A stretch of 64,000 nt of DNA from assembly GCA_010279815.1 (NCBI GenBank), contig QEOQ01000310.1:196269-260268 (forward strand), given 5' to 3'. Shown in pieces: positions 22,901 through 31,123 of this stretch; position 1 is the stretch's first letter, and every line of letters begins with the position of its first letter. The translations under genes were made by a program, and so were the position numbers. The stretch comes from Brachionus plicatilis (Eukaryota; Rotifera; Eurotatoria; Ploima; Brachionidae). Under the pieces are notes generated by a model. The model ran no database searches, was not told the DNA's origin, and worked only from the letters and a program-made list of their open reading frames with translations.

Positions 22901-24467
22901 GCTCATTTTTGCCCAAAAATGAATAAATGTAAGCTAACACTTTTGCTGGATAGATTTGAATTGGCGCCACATCATTTACAGTTTGAACATTTATATTGTG
23001 ATCTTTGGCCAGTTTCATTTGAACATCATCATTTTCGGCCAGAACTGCCACCTGAACAACCAGATCCGGCTTCGGTTGAATTGCTAGTCTTCGGTTCAAC
23101 GGGTCCAGCTCACCTGGAGCAATTAGATTATCTCGCAACAACTTGCTTATTATGTACAGCGACTGGCCCCACATGTGAGGAACTTTTCCCAATGGCACTC
23201 TGTCTTGGGACTTGGGATTTTTGTACTCTTCTTCGACTTTGTAGGCTGGCACAGCGTACAACTCAGGCACCAATCTAACCGATTCGGCGTCTTTAATCAA
23301 CACTTTTTCCAGATTTTCTGATACTGCGTCAACTTGGTCATCATTGTTGTAAAACAGTCCATCTAGAACCAGATAGCACCAAAACAAGGGCCATTCGCAC
23401 TCGATGTTTTCGAAAATCTTCAGCTCCCATGGCTCGTAGTGCAACCGGGACGGATCTTCTCTGGCTGTTTTGTAGCCGTCGCGAATAAATCTACAGCAGC
23501 CGTACCTTCCTTGAAGTTTTGAGAGTATTTCGTGGCGTGTTGTGTTAACCAGTTCCATGTCATCTAGAGCAAAGCCGGGATAGGAAATGATGCTTAGAAG
23601 AGCGGCGTCCGTTTCTTTTGAGTTTGACTCTCGCGGCAGCATACACGTTAGAATGGTGTTGCACCAGTAGATGGTATCGGACATGACGTGAATTACACTG
23701 GCATCGCTTCCTCTCGAGCCGAACAGGTCCAGTTCGTCCATTGCTTGGAGAGCGGCTTTGGCCATTCCGATTGAGCTTGCGTTGAGTTCGGGCAGGCCGT
23801 GATTTGTTTTGTCTCCTCTCTCCCAAATGCCATAGTCAGGTATCTGATACGAGTTTTCTATGTAGAATATCAAATTCTGAATAAACAGCACTTCGTCCAG
23901 TGTGTACACGATTTGAAGACCAGACGCGGTCATTTCCGCAAGGCAGAGCAGATACAGCGACACGGCGTCGATTTGCAAATGGCCCCACTCAAGGTCTCCG
24001 ACGACTGTGGCACAATTTTTGGATGAATATTTTGCATGCAAGCTATCTCTAGGATCCAGTGTGTACTTGAATCGTTCCACTTTTTTTATTTGCAGAATCA
24101 TCGCCTGCAGCAAGCCTCTCATTAGCTTTACCACAGATTGTTCCAATTCGTAAGCCTTGGCTCTTCCATAGTCTTTGTCGGCGTGCTTTTTGTAAGCCAA
24201 AGCAAGTGCCCAAACAGCTAGTATCGAGTAGACGTCGTCTCTCACCCAAGAATGATCGCTTTCATTGGAGGCTGCGAGAAGACCTGTCACCGGGTCCTTT
24301 TTTAAATAAAAATTTTAGAAAAAAATGTCCAAATTTTACTTGTAATCCAAGCAAACTTGATGAGCTAAAATTGTTTTGTTCACTATTTTGTTGTAATAGT
24401 CCAGTTTGGTGCCAGAGTCTCTTCTCACTCGTACTTTTGCTCTTGATAAGGAATTTCTTCGCGACAT
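10973..24467 (-). CDS. PHKA: Phosphorylase b kinase regulatory subunit alpha, complete, 14 exons
   Basis: Exons: 24467-24357, 24296-22853, 22794-22745, 20425-20278, 20169-20094, 18599-18514, 18460-18206, 18080-18027, 17878-17686, 17637-17472, 16335-16250, 16196-15988, 13116-12746, 11416-10973. Phases join throughout and give 1230 residues (human PHKA1/2 1223-1235). The protein is a regulatory subunit of the (alpha-beta-gamma-delta)4 kinase that activates glycogen phosphorylase. The N-terminal two thirds is the glucoamylase-like (GH15) region: [73 protein letters not shown]. The C-terminal region has [27 protein letters not shown] and APSGRFG. It ends CIVC, a CaaX-like tail; vertebrate alpha ends in a farnesylated CAMQ. 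The start ([11 protein letters not shown]) is the only Met that restores the family N-terminus. Large introns hold several transposons. Confidence 0.95.
11525..11975. mobile_element. Foldback element in PHKA intron 13
   Basis: Arms at about 11525-11675 and 11830-11970 are inverted copies. Shared segments include ATTCAAAAAGCTTATC, the ACATGTTAT block and CTCAATCCATTG, with their complements. The core is AT-rich and non-coding. Confidence 0.6.
12012..12223. mobile_element. hAT-type inverted-repeat element (short copy)
   Basis: It starts near CATTGTTGTTTAAAAGTC and ends TTTTAAACAACTCTG. The inner arms are rich in GGACTT/AAGTCC. The left terminus is mutated and no clean 8-bp duplication was read. 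Confidence 0.6.
12466..12500 (-). repeat. LINE 3'-tail fragment
   Basis: TTTATTTATGTCAAGCTGAA followed by TTCCTTCAGA is the reverse of the tail TCTGAAGGAGNATTAGCTCG-ACAGA-(AAATA)n seen at 14510 and 57950. Confidence 0.5.
12534..12679. mobile_element. hAT-type inverted-repeat element, 146 bp
   Basis: Ends are CAGGGTTGTTTATAAGTCCC and GGGACTTTTAAACAACTCTG. The flanking 8 bp are AATTTAGC and AATTCAGC (7 of 8). It lies in PHKA intron 13, just downstream of exon 13. Confidence 0.8.
13155..13400. repeat. Decayed foldback related to the GGCAATGTGAAA family
   Basis: It begins CATTGTGAAATTTCATACAA and carries paired GCAAGTCTGCAAAATTTGTG and AGATTTTGCAGACTTA segments. The start motif resembles the termini of the 2435-2745 element. 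Similar starts appear at 15940-15968 and 20470-20545. Relationship is inferred from short matches only. Confidence 0.4.
13435..14240. mobile_element. ~800-bp long-inverted-repeat element in PHKA intron 12
   Basis: The arms (about 13435-13685 and 14010-14240) are inverted copies. Matching blocks include CACTAATTTAATAACACAAC, TTAAACCATATTTTGAT and TATCAAAAGAAGTA, with their complements on the other side. The core holds a right-half fragment of the hAT-type family (GACTTTAAAACAACTCTG near 13940-13956), so that fragment was captured or inserted later. There is no open reading frame of note. Confidence 0.6.
14505..14555 (+). repeat. LINE 3' tail
   Basis: ATTCTGAAGGAGCATTAGCT followed by CGGTACAG and an AAATAAATAAAT end. 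The same tail closes the LINE fragment at 57313-57998. Confidence 0.6.
14590..14861 (+). pseudogene. C-terminal fragment of a MULE/SWIM-type transposase with AT-hook
   Basis: The open frame from 14643 encodes 72 residues beginning [20 protein letters not shown]. The KKGRPK AT-hook followed by an 'AL..QP' segment is the pattern found just after the SWIM finger in Mutator-like transposases; the relic at 48562-49179 has the equivalent AKRGRKKKANPSLERN. No SWIM Cys/His cluster is readable upstream, so only the tail survives. The rest is acidic and Asn/Lys-rich. It could instead be an unrelated AT-hook protein. It lies in PHKA intron 12, opposite to the gene. Confidence 0.45.
15086..15898. mobile_element. 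813-bp element with ~110-bp terminal inverted repeats
   Basis: It starts AGTGCAAAGCAGCATG and ends CATGCTGCTTTGCACT. The arms continue through TTCTTTTAGAAAATAA, GTAAAGGACA, TATGTTATTTGA and AATTAGTCCAA, with matching complements. The interior is non-coding with a less AT-rich patch near 15180-15240. It sits in PHKA intron 12, and no coding fragment identifies the superfamily. Confidence 0.75.
16433..16677. mobile_element. hAT-type family II element
   Basis: It begins CAGAGTTGGTCATAAGTCAA and ends TTTTGACCAACTCCCAG. The internal segment CCAATGAACGAAACATATTG (16552 onward) is the reverse complement of ATATGTTTCGCTCACT in the copy at 42077-42340, and is shared with 26417-26697. It lies in PHKA intron 10. 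Confidence 0.6.
16883..17355. mobile_element. GC-richer inverted-repeat element in PHKA intron 10
   Basis: The ends are AGTGTTGGATACGGTT and, inverted, AGTGTTAGGATCCGGCC. The arms contain repeated CCGCC/GGCGG, GACCGGTCAGCC, GACCGCCAAAATAAACGG and their complements. Much higher GC than the flanking intron. The core (17040-17190) is plain A/T. No clear coding content or target duplication was found. Confidence 0.7.
17644..17662. repeat. Short TA dinucleotide run
   Basis: Alternating TA for about 18 bp in the short intron between PHKA exons 9 and 10. Confidence 0.8.
19170..19400. repeat. TACGTAA-rich MITE, partial
   Basis: GTGCCGATTTGACAAGTG followed by TTTTACGTAAAATTTCG runs. It resembles the left end of 42603-43075 (AGTGCTGATTTGATACAAGG). 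The right end is degraded. Lies in PHKA intron 5. Confidence 0.5.
19822..19952. mobile_element. hAT-type inverted-repeat element, 131 bp, perfect target duplication
   Basis: Ends are CAGAGTTGTTTAAAAGTCCC and GACTTTTAAACAACTCTG. Both flanks are TTTTAAAC (19814-19821 and 19953-19960), a perfect 8-bp target duplication, which is the hAT hallmark. It is almost entirely inverted arms. Confidence 0.85.
20660..21332 (+). mobile_element. Tc1-like transposase relic
   Basis: Decayed frames recall a Tc1-like transposase. Near 20674 is [11 protein letters not shown], then [20 protein letters not shown] (helix-turn-helix). Near 21052-21145 are [15 protein letters not shown] and PTIENFW, the C-terminal catalytic Glu block. 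Near 21210-21330 is [20 protein letters not shown] with the terminal stop. The middle, with the catalytic aspartates, is deleted, and stops break the frame. It sits in PHKA intron 3. This type of Tc1 protein tail is, to my recollection, common in rotifer genomes. Confidence 0.75.
21393..22612 (+). mobile_element. Decayed MULE-like element with tandem GTACGGT terminal repeats and a ULP1 fragment
   Basis: The left end (about 21393-21482) and right end (about 22545-22612) are inverted copies, each built from repeats of a unit close to AGTACGGTTTGAAA. Inside, 22003-22194 encodes [20 protein letters not shown], which matches the Gln/Cys block of ULP1/SENP (C48) proteases. It is closely similar in pattern to SKQNGSIDCGLFALGYALAL in the 37218-40309 element. 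The catalytic Cys context is kept, but no His or Asp part is readable. The interior also contains a LINE tail (21545-21600, minus). It lies in PHKA intron 3. Confidence 0.7.
22185..22270 (-). repeat. LINE-type 3' tail repeat
   Basis: TTTAAAAAATAACTTAGGGG, then a CCCAGGGCACGTCCGA segment and ACCTTCGTTTGAGCCC. It is the same family as 55140-55200, 56545-56615 and 63115-63200. Confidence 0.55.
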
Positions 24468-24959
24468 TTTTGGTTCAGATTTTTTCTTGTTGTTGCTGTT
24501 GTTGATTGGGAAAATAAAAGTATCAAAAAATCATTAGCTAAAAGATTTTCAGAGCATAAGATCTATTTAGAAATGCAAATAAAATAATTTGGTATTGAAG
24601 ATAATTGAAAATAAGAAGAAAAAAATTAGCACAAAATAGCGTTATTTATTTAGAGGGAATTAAAAAAAAATTTTTTTGGAATTTTACAAATTCAAAGTGA
24701 TCAGCAGCAAAATTAATAAAAAATTTTTATTTAATTATTGGTTTGAGATTAATTTTTTTTCACTTTTACATAATTCTTGGTAAAGATTGTTTGAGGCAAT
24801 TTTTTTGTATTCAATAAAATCAACAAAATACAAACATCTAATTCATAATTTGAAATTTCGCTCAAAAATTATAATTTATTAATTGCTTAGCTGATTAATA
24901 ATGAGTTAAGACTCTATATTGAAATTGATGCAAAAACAAATGTACAAAAAATCAAAATC

Positions 24960-25304
24960 TAACTAAAATATATTTGATATTAAATATTTTTATATATTTT
25001 TGAACACAAGTTTATTCAAAAGTGTAATGAATAAATTAAAATAAAAATTTTTACAGTTATTTTTAATTTATTTGTTTAAAAAGAAAATAAATTAAGTTTT
25101 TTTATTAAACATTTGTGCTGGTCTTTTCTTGAAAAAGCTCTTGTGCCAGCGCATGTTCATGTTTCTGAGGTTCTGAGGTAAAATTACGTATAATTACCAA
25201 TTTTTACGGAAAAATTGGTTGAAGCCAAAAGGGCCACAAAAAGATCATTTTTTTTTTGGTTTAAGTAAAATATGCAAAAAAAAAAAATTAAAAAAAATAT
25301 CTGC
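24960..25304 (+). repeat. Dispersed repeat, copy A (right side displaced by a transposon)
   Basis: Shares with 27090-27455 the ordered blocks GAACACAAGTTTATT, AGTGTAATGAAT, AAATAAATTAAGTTTTT, TGGTCTTTTCTTGAA, CCAGCGCAT, TTCTGAGGT, AATTGGTTGAAGCCAAAAGG and GGTTTAAGTAAAATAT. It then runs into the hAT element at 25313. A further partial copy of TGGTCTTTTCTTGAATATG is at 25676-25720. Confidence 0.7.
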
Positions 25305-25312
25305 CTTTTATA

Positions 25313-25582
25313 CAGACTTGTTTATAAGTCACAGTTTTAAGTTTAAGTCACAAAAATTTTTATCAACATCTGCTTCATTTGAACCAGTTGAAAGAATTTT
25401 TTCATAATTTGGTTACATTAACAGACCACATAGGTCAAGATTAACAGCCAGGAATTTGGAAGCAACTACTTTATTGGTATCAAATATGGATTTATTAAAT
25501 CATTGACTTGACTTAAAAAAAAAAAAAAATTTAAGTCATTGATTTGACTTGACTTAAGACTTGTGACTTAAAAACAAGTCTG
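25313..25582 (+). mobile_element. hAT element remnant with perfect 8-bp target duplication and hATC motif
   Basis: Ends are CAGACTTGTTTATAAGTC and GACTTAAAAACAAGTCTG, flanked on both sides by CTTTTATA (25305-25312 and 25583-25590). Unlike the purely inverted MITEs, it retains coding sequence. The plus frame around 25363-25500 reads STSASFEPVERIFS and, after one stop, RSRLTARNLEATTLLVSN. These are recognisable as the C-terminal hAT dimerisation (hATC) motif ('TS..SERVFS...RNRL...NLE.L..L'). This ties the CAGA-CTTGTTTAAAAGTC inverted-repeat family to the hAT superfamily. Confidence 0.85.
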
Positions 25583-26416
25583 CTTTTATATTTTTCCGTA
25601 AAAATTGGTAATTTTACAATTGAGTAAAATACGGTAAATTTAAATTTTTCTAGCAATTGATAAAATATCTGCAATATGGTCTTTTCTTGAATATGCTCTT
25701 GTGCCAGCGCAGGGGATCTATTAAAACATAGAAAAAAAATATAGAATTTTATTCAATATAAAAATGTCAATATGTAAAAAATAATATTTTACTCTTTAAT
25801 TAATATAATTAATAAATTATCTAAAAATAAACAAGTAATACCATTAAATTAAATTGTTTTTGATTCGAATTGTGAAACAATTTTTTTGATTTTTTTAATT
25901 GAGCTTAATATTTTATTTTTTTAATCAATTCTTAAAAAAAAATTCTTAAAAAAAGATGCGTGAGCTTTTACAAAAAAAGTTTTAGTTTTTCTACATATCC
26001 TAAATTATTTTTTTTTTCAATATTATTATAGTTTTATTATGTTTTTGTTATTCTACATTATTTTTTTTGGCAATTCTATATTTTGTATACCTCCGCCAGA
26101 GACTGTTCATGTTTCTAAAAAATGCTTTGTTCTTTGACATTTGGCTAGCTAAAATAAGTAATGCATGAGTCTAACAGAACTTGTATCTCTATAAGTTTGT
26201 GAGAATTAGTATAAAAATACCTCTTTTATTAGATGAAAAAAAAATTAAAGGTGTTATTGATGAAAAAGTAGCCCTGATAGACCAGTTTCAATTTTAAAAC
26301 AGGTTTTAAGTCTGGAATAATGAATGATACTTATCCTTTATTATATCACTTTCAAATTATTGAATATAAAACAAATAATTTATTAATTGATAAGGCTAAA
26401 TGAATGAAAAATACAT

Positions 26417-26697
26417 CAGAGTTGGTTAAAAGTCAAAAATTAAAGTTAAAAATCTTAATCAAATCTTAAAAGTCAAAGGTTGAAATTTATATTTCTAAAA
26501 CTTACCTAAAATTTAAAACTTTTTTATAATAAATTTTATTAAAAAAACTATTAACATTTTGACATTTTTTCAATCTATTTTAAAAAATAATTGTTTCCAG
26601 TGAGCTAAATATGTTAAATGACTTGAAATGTCCTTCTCATTAATTTTTACAACTTTAAGAAAAAATTAAAGGTGTAAGTTAGACTTGACCAACTCTG
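26417..26697. mobile_element. hAT-type family II element
   Basis: Ends CAGAGTTGGTTAAAAGTC and GACTTGACCAACTCTG. The interior contains CCAGTGAGCTAAATATGTTA, homologous to 16552-16575 and 42220-42260. The 8-bp flanks (AAATACAT and ACTTACTC) do not match, so this copy has either aged or recombined. Confidence 0.65.
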
Positions 26698-27089
26698 ACT
26701 TACTCTTTTATTTTTAAAGTTTAGGAGATCAAAAAAAATTTTTTTAAATTTTTTTATAAAAAAAGAATAATTTTATTAAAATTTCTATTCTGAAAAAAAC
26801 ATTTATTCATTATCAAAATCACCACTCATTTAATCTGGTATCTTTTTCTTCGTTTTAAATTATTTTTGGGGTTCCTTCATTTACCGTTGGTTTAACTTGC
26901 TTCTTTTTCTTTTTTTAAGATTACTTGAATCAGCAATTCGAAAACTTTAAGAGCTAAATTCTGTAATATTTTGGTTTTTATAAAATTTTCTAAAAAAAAA
27001 TTTATTTTTTCACTTTTCAAAATATCAAAAAATAATTTACTAAATTTTACGTTAAATTACACTTTGAATTATTTTTTCTAGGTAAAACT

Positions 27090-27455
27090 AAATATGTTTG
27101 ATATCATTTTTATATATATTTGAACACAAGTTTATTTCAGAGTGTAATGAATTCATTAAAACAAAAATTTTTTACAGTTGTTTCATATTTATTTGTTTAA
27201 AATGAAAATAAATTAAGTTTTTTATTAAACAATTGTGTTGGTCTTTTCTTGAATATTCTCTTGTTCCAGCGCATTTTCAGGTTTCTGAGGTCCTGAGGTA
27301 AAATTACGTAATTTTACGCTAGAAAAAATTTAATTTTACCGCATGTTACTTTTGTAAAATTACGTAAAATTACTGATTTTTACAGAAAAATTGGTTGAAG
27401 CCAAAAGGGCCACAAAACGATCATTTTTATTTTGGTTTAAGTAAAATATTCTAAA
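27090..27455 (+). repeat. Dispersed repeat, copy B
   Basis: Direct-repeat partner of 24960-25304 with the same block order and an extra TTTTACGCTAG-TTACGTAAAATTAC segment near 27310-27375. Non-coding. Confidence 0.7.
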
Positions 27456-28577
27456 AAAAAATGAAAAAAATATTTTTTGAGGTAAAAAATAGTTAAAAAC
27501 AATGAAAATTTATTTTTTTCTTTATTTAAATTTTAATTTCAAAACTAGTTCTGTGAATAAGCATTTTGGAACAAATATAGTTGCATCAACTGTTTAGAAG
27601 CAGCTTTGTTTCTTTTTGTCAGCTTTGTTAAATTTGCTAAAAATGGAACTGCGGCAAATTTTAAAAACTAATACCTCAAGTTTTTGATATTAATATATTT
27701 CTTCAAAAATTAACAATTACATGTGTTCAATTTCTTGACTTTCTCAGTGATTTTTATTATCTTGTTTGAACTATTTCATGAAAAAAATTCTTGAGTGGAA
27801 TATTCCAAGGTCCATTCAAGCTCAAATAATGAAAAAAATTATCAGATAATGTCAAGATTGTTTTGAGGAAAAAAAAAAATTTCATACAAGATTTAGTTAT
27901 AGAATTTTTTGTCACTTTTTAATTTAGCATTATTCTTAAAGCTAATTTTAAAATATTTATTTCAAAAAATATATTTTTCAATTGGAATTTTCAATTTTCT
28001 TTTAACTTCAAAGCTATTGTGGTTTTTATAATTGATTATTGATTTTAAAGAGAAATTTTGCAAGAATTTTGTTTGCATTGCAAAATTTCAATAACAACAA
28101 AGTCTTATTATGTCGTCACCAAATAATGCAAACTTTATATACCTAGATTTGCCAATTAACCCTTTTATTAAACAAATAAAACAAAAGTTTATTTTTTTCA
28201 CTATTTCTCAATAATTTTTGCAATTACATATCAGGATAACTAAATCCCTAATGCTTTCTTTTTTTCAAATACATTCAATTCATAATTTATTTCATAATTT
28301 ATTAAGTTTTGCTCGACGCATATGCTATTTGCTTTTCCAATAGATGCATTATTTAAAATATTTTAAATGCACGAAGAATTTGCTTTTAGACCTTTCTTTT
28401 TTTCTAATGAGCTTCTTTAAATTTTAATAAATTTACCTCCTGACAAAATATTTATTTTCCTATAGTTAATCTTACTTTGCAAATTTAAATCTCATTTAAT
28501 CATCGGTTCAATAAAAAAAAATTTAAATTTTTTAATAACTAGATAATATTCAAAGCTGATCATTGTTGTTTTTAAAA

Positions 28578-29185
28578 ATGGTCGATCCGGCAGTCCAAAA
28601 TACAGAAGAATTCAAGCCAAATTTGGAAAAACTCAAAAGACTTCAACAACAAGCTAGTTCAGTTGTAATTGGCGGTAAAGTATGTACCATTTAAAAAAAA
28701 AATAATTTAGAAATTTTTGAGAATTTGTCAAAACTCATTTAGAATACATTTTTATTTTTTCCTAGGGTGTTCCAAGACGCAAGAAGAAAATCATCCACAA
28801 GACTGCTTCGACTGATGACAAAAAGCTTCAATCTTCTTTAAAAAAGCTAACCGTGAATCATATTCCTGGAATTGATGAGGTAAACATGTTTAAAGACAAT
28901 GGTGAAGTGATCAATTTCGTCAATCCAAAAGTTCAAGCCTCTTTAACTTCGAACATTTTTGCCATCAGTGGTCATTCTGAAACCAAACCACTTACAGAAA
29001 TGCTTCCAACCATAATGCAGCAATTGGGTGGAGATAACATGTTCAATCTAAAAAATTTGGCCAAAGAATTGGAGAAAACAGCACAAGAATTAAAAGTAAA
29101 TCAGGGTACCGAAGCAGCTCAAGATGAAGAAATACCAGAATTAGTCGAAAATTTTGACGAAGCTTCTAAAAATGAGAAAATATAA
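28578..29185 (+). CDS. BTF3: Transcription factor BTF3 / NAC beta subunit, two exons
   Basis: Exons 28578-28679 and 28766-29185, intron 86 bp (GTATGT...CCTAG), 173 residues. NAC-beta pairs with NAC-alpha on the ribosome near the exit tunnel and shields nascent chains from wrong targeting. The N-terminal helix [19 protein letters not shown] leads to the ribosome-binding PRRKKK motif at the start of exon 2. The NAC domain then follows, with [32 protein letters not shown] and [12 protein letters not shown]. The C-terminus has the conserved acidic tail [16 protein letters not shown]. All landmark blocks of the human protein are present in order, so the gene is complete. Possible poly(A) signals AATAAA lie at 29213 and 29232. 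The ATG at 28578 follows an A-rich context. Confidence 0.97.
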
Positions 29186-29239
29186 TTTTTAATTTTCTAA
29201 TTATTAAGTTTTAATAAATCATCAAGATTAAAATAAAGA

Positions 29240-31123
29240 GATTTAAAAAACTAAAATTCTTCTAGCTTCTTCAATTAACTCATTCCAAACTCTTGATACT
29301 AGCAAGTCAAATTATTCCTACTACTCACAATTAGGGCCGCCACAAAGATGAATTCTTTTAACTCCAAATTTTTTTAATTGGGAAATGGTCAAAGGTTTTT
29401 TTTTTTTTTAATATATAGAATCAAAAAACTTCCTATTAAATTTAAAAAATATAGGTCGGTTCAAAAATTTACAAATTCAGATAATCCAAAAGATTAAACA
29501 ATTATATCAATTATTTTTCACACTTTATGATTAATTTTTATTTTCCCCCTATCATAATTATTTTGTTAACAAAAAAAAAATTTCTAAACTTATGTAAACA
29601 TATTTCTCTGTCAATTTGTAAAAGGACTTGGAAAATAATAAAATTTTACATTTTTTTTGACCAGGCATTTAAAAATTCAAAAATTTTTTAATTTAAATTT
29701 TACAAAAATTAAACAAAAAACTTCATTAATAATTTAATTTATCAAATTTTTTTATTCAAAAATCTATTCATGACATCTCAAGTCAAACTTGAACTCAGCT
29801 TTTCCAGAAGAGTATCTCACAGTGCACACTCTACTGCCAAAGAAATTCCCTAAATATTATTAGAAGACATTTTGTATATAAAAAAGATTTTCAGTGTAAG
29901 AATGCTTTTTTTTTGTTCGAAAAAAATTAAATATCTTAAAATAACTTTTAAACTGCAAAATACTCGGAGCCATTTTGTTTCTTTTTGGTCTTTATCTTTA
30001 TCTAGCAATTTCTTGAGTGTTCATTCTTTTAATAAAACTACAATCGGATTCATTTTCCAAATCAATCATTTTAGAATTTGGTGAAAAAATTTTTAAAATT
30101 TTGGAAAATAATTCTAAAATAAAAAAAGTTTTTTAAATCAAAAATGTTGTTTATATTAATTAAAAGTTATTTAAAATTCATAAAGCATTTTTTTAAGTGA
30201 ATTTTTTTAATGATTAAAAAGTAATTTTAGTTACAAAAACACTTTGTAGCCATTTTAAGCGATGTGGATAATAATATTGGTTTAACTTGGTACTAAAAAA
30301 ATTATATGCAATTTTTTTTAGATTTATTTGTAATAATCTTTAAAAAAAATTATTCTTAGTGAAAAGCTTACTTCTTCATGCAAAACAGTGAAGAATGATA
30401 AGACCTAAACTCAAAAAAAGGTCACATACTAAAGATTTGATTTATCATTGAATAAAATTTTTTTAAATTTAACTTAGTCAGATGAAACAATTGCTTAGCC
30501 TCAGAGTTTTATTACTGAAATACTTTTGAAACTTTATCTCAATATTTAAAAAAAAATTAAAAAACAAAAAATTTAAGAAAAGATTTTAATGTTGAGCATT
30601 TTTAAAAAAGAAAAAAAAGATAGTAATTATAAAAGTAAATAAATTTTTCTTGATCTTTAAACTAAAGTAATAGTTTATCTTTTTTATTTATTAAGTTTTA
30701 AAAATTTGTACTATAAATTTCCAGTGTCATATATTTGCCTTTAATATTTACCCTTAAAAAAAGTCTTATTAATATAATTAGATAATTTTTGATAATTTCG
30801 GAAAAAATTAAGTGTAAAAAAATAAGAATTTTTATTGTGTGGAAATATTCAGAAATATAATTTTCCTTCATTTAACTTTTTCATTCACATCTGATTCATT
30901 CTTGGTTCAAAAGTTGTTTGGAATTGAATAAAATTTGGTCTAAAAAATGAACAAAAATTAAAAAGTTAAATGATTCATTGATTTCATTAAAGCCTGACTA
31001 AAGAAAGTGAAAAAAAAACTTGTAAAATAATCTCAGCATTTCAAAAAGCATAAAAAAAAAATTTATTTTTAGAGATTATTTTACAGTTTTTGGACTATGT
31101 GAAAGGCTTTTCAAAGATTATAA
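29240..31123. other. Convergent spacer between BTF3 and the PLEKHF2-like gene
   Basis: AT-rich, with no recognised gene or intact element. A slightly more complex patch lies at 29270-29360 and 29770-29850. I could not assign either patch to a gene. Confidence 0.4.

Larger units (their letters stand above)
24468..28577. other. Divergent spacer between PHKA and BTF3
   Basis: The two genes point away from each other, so both promoters lie here. No gene is recognised. The spacer contains a ~330-bp direct repeat pair, one hAT element and one hAT family II element, described separately. The stretch 27460-28500 is plain AT-rich sequence in which I see nothing else. Confidence 0.5.

Noticed and set aside
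22841..23826. Open frames on the plus strand and in other minus frames within PHKA exon 2
   Set aside because: They overlap a long exon whose minus-strand reading matches PHKA residue by residue.
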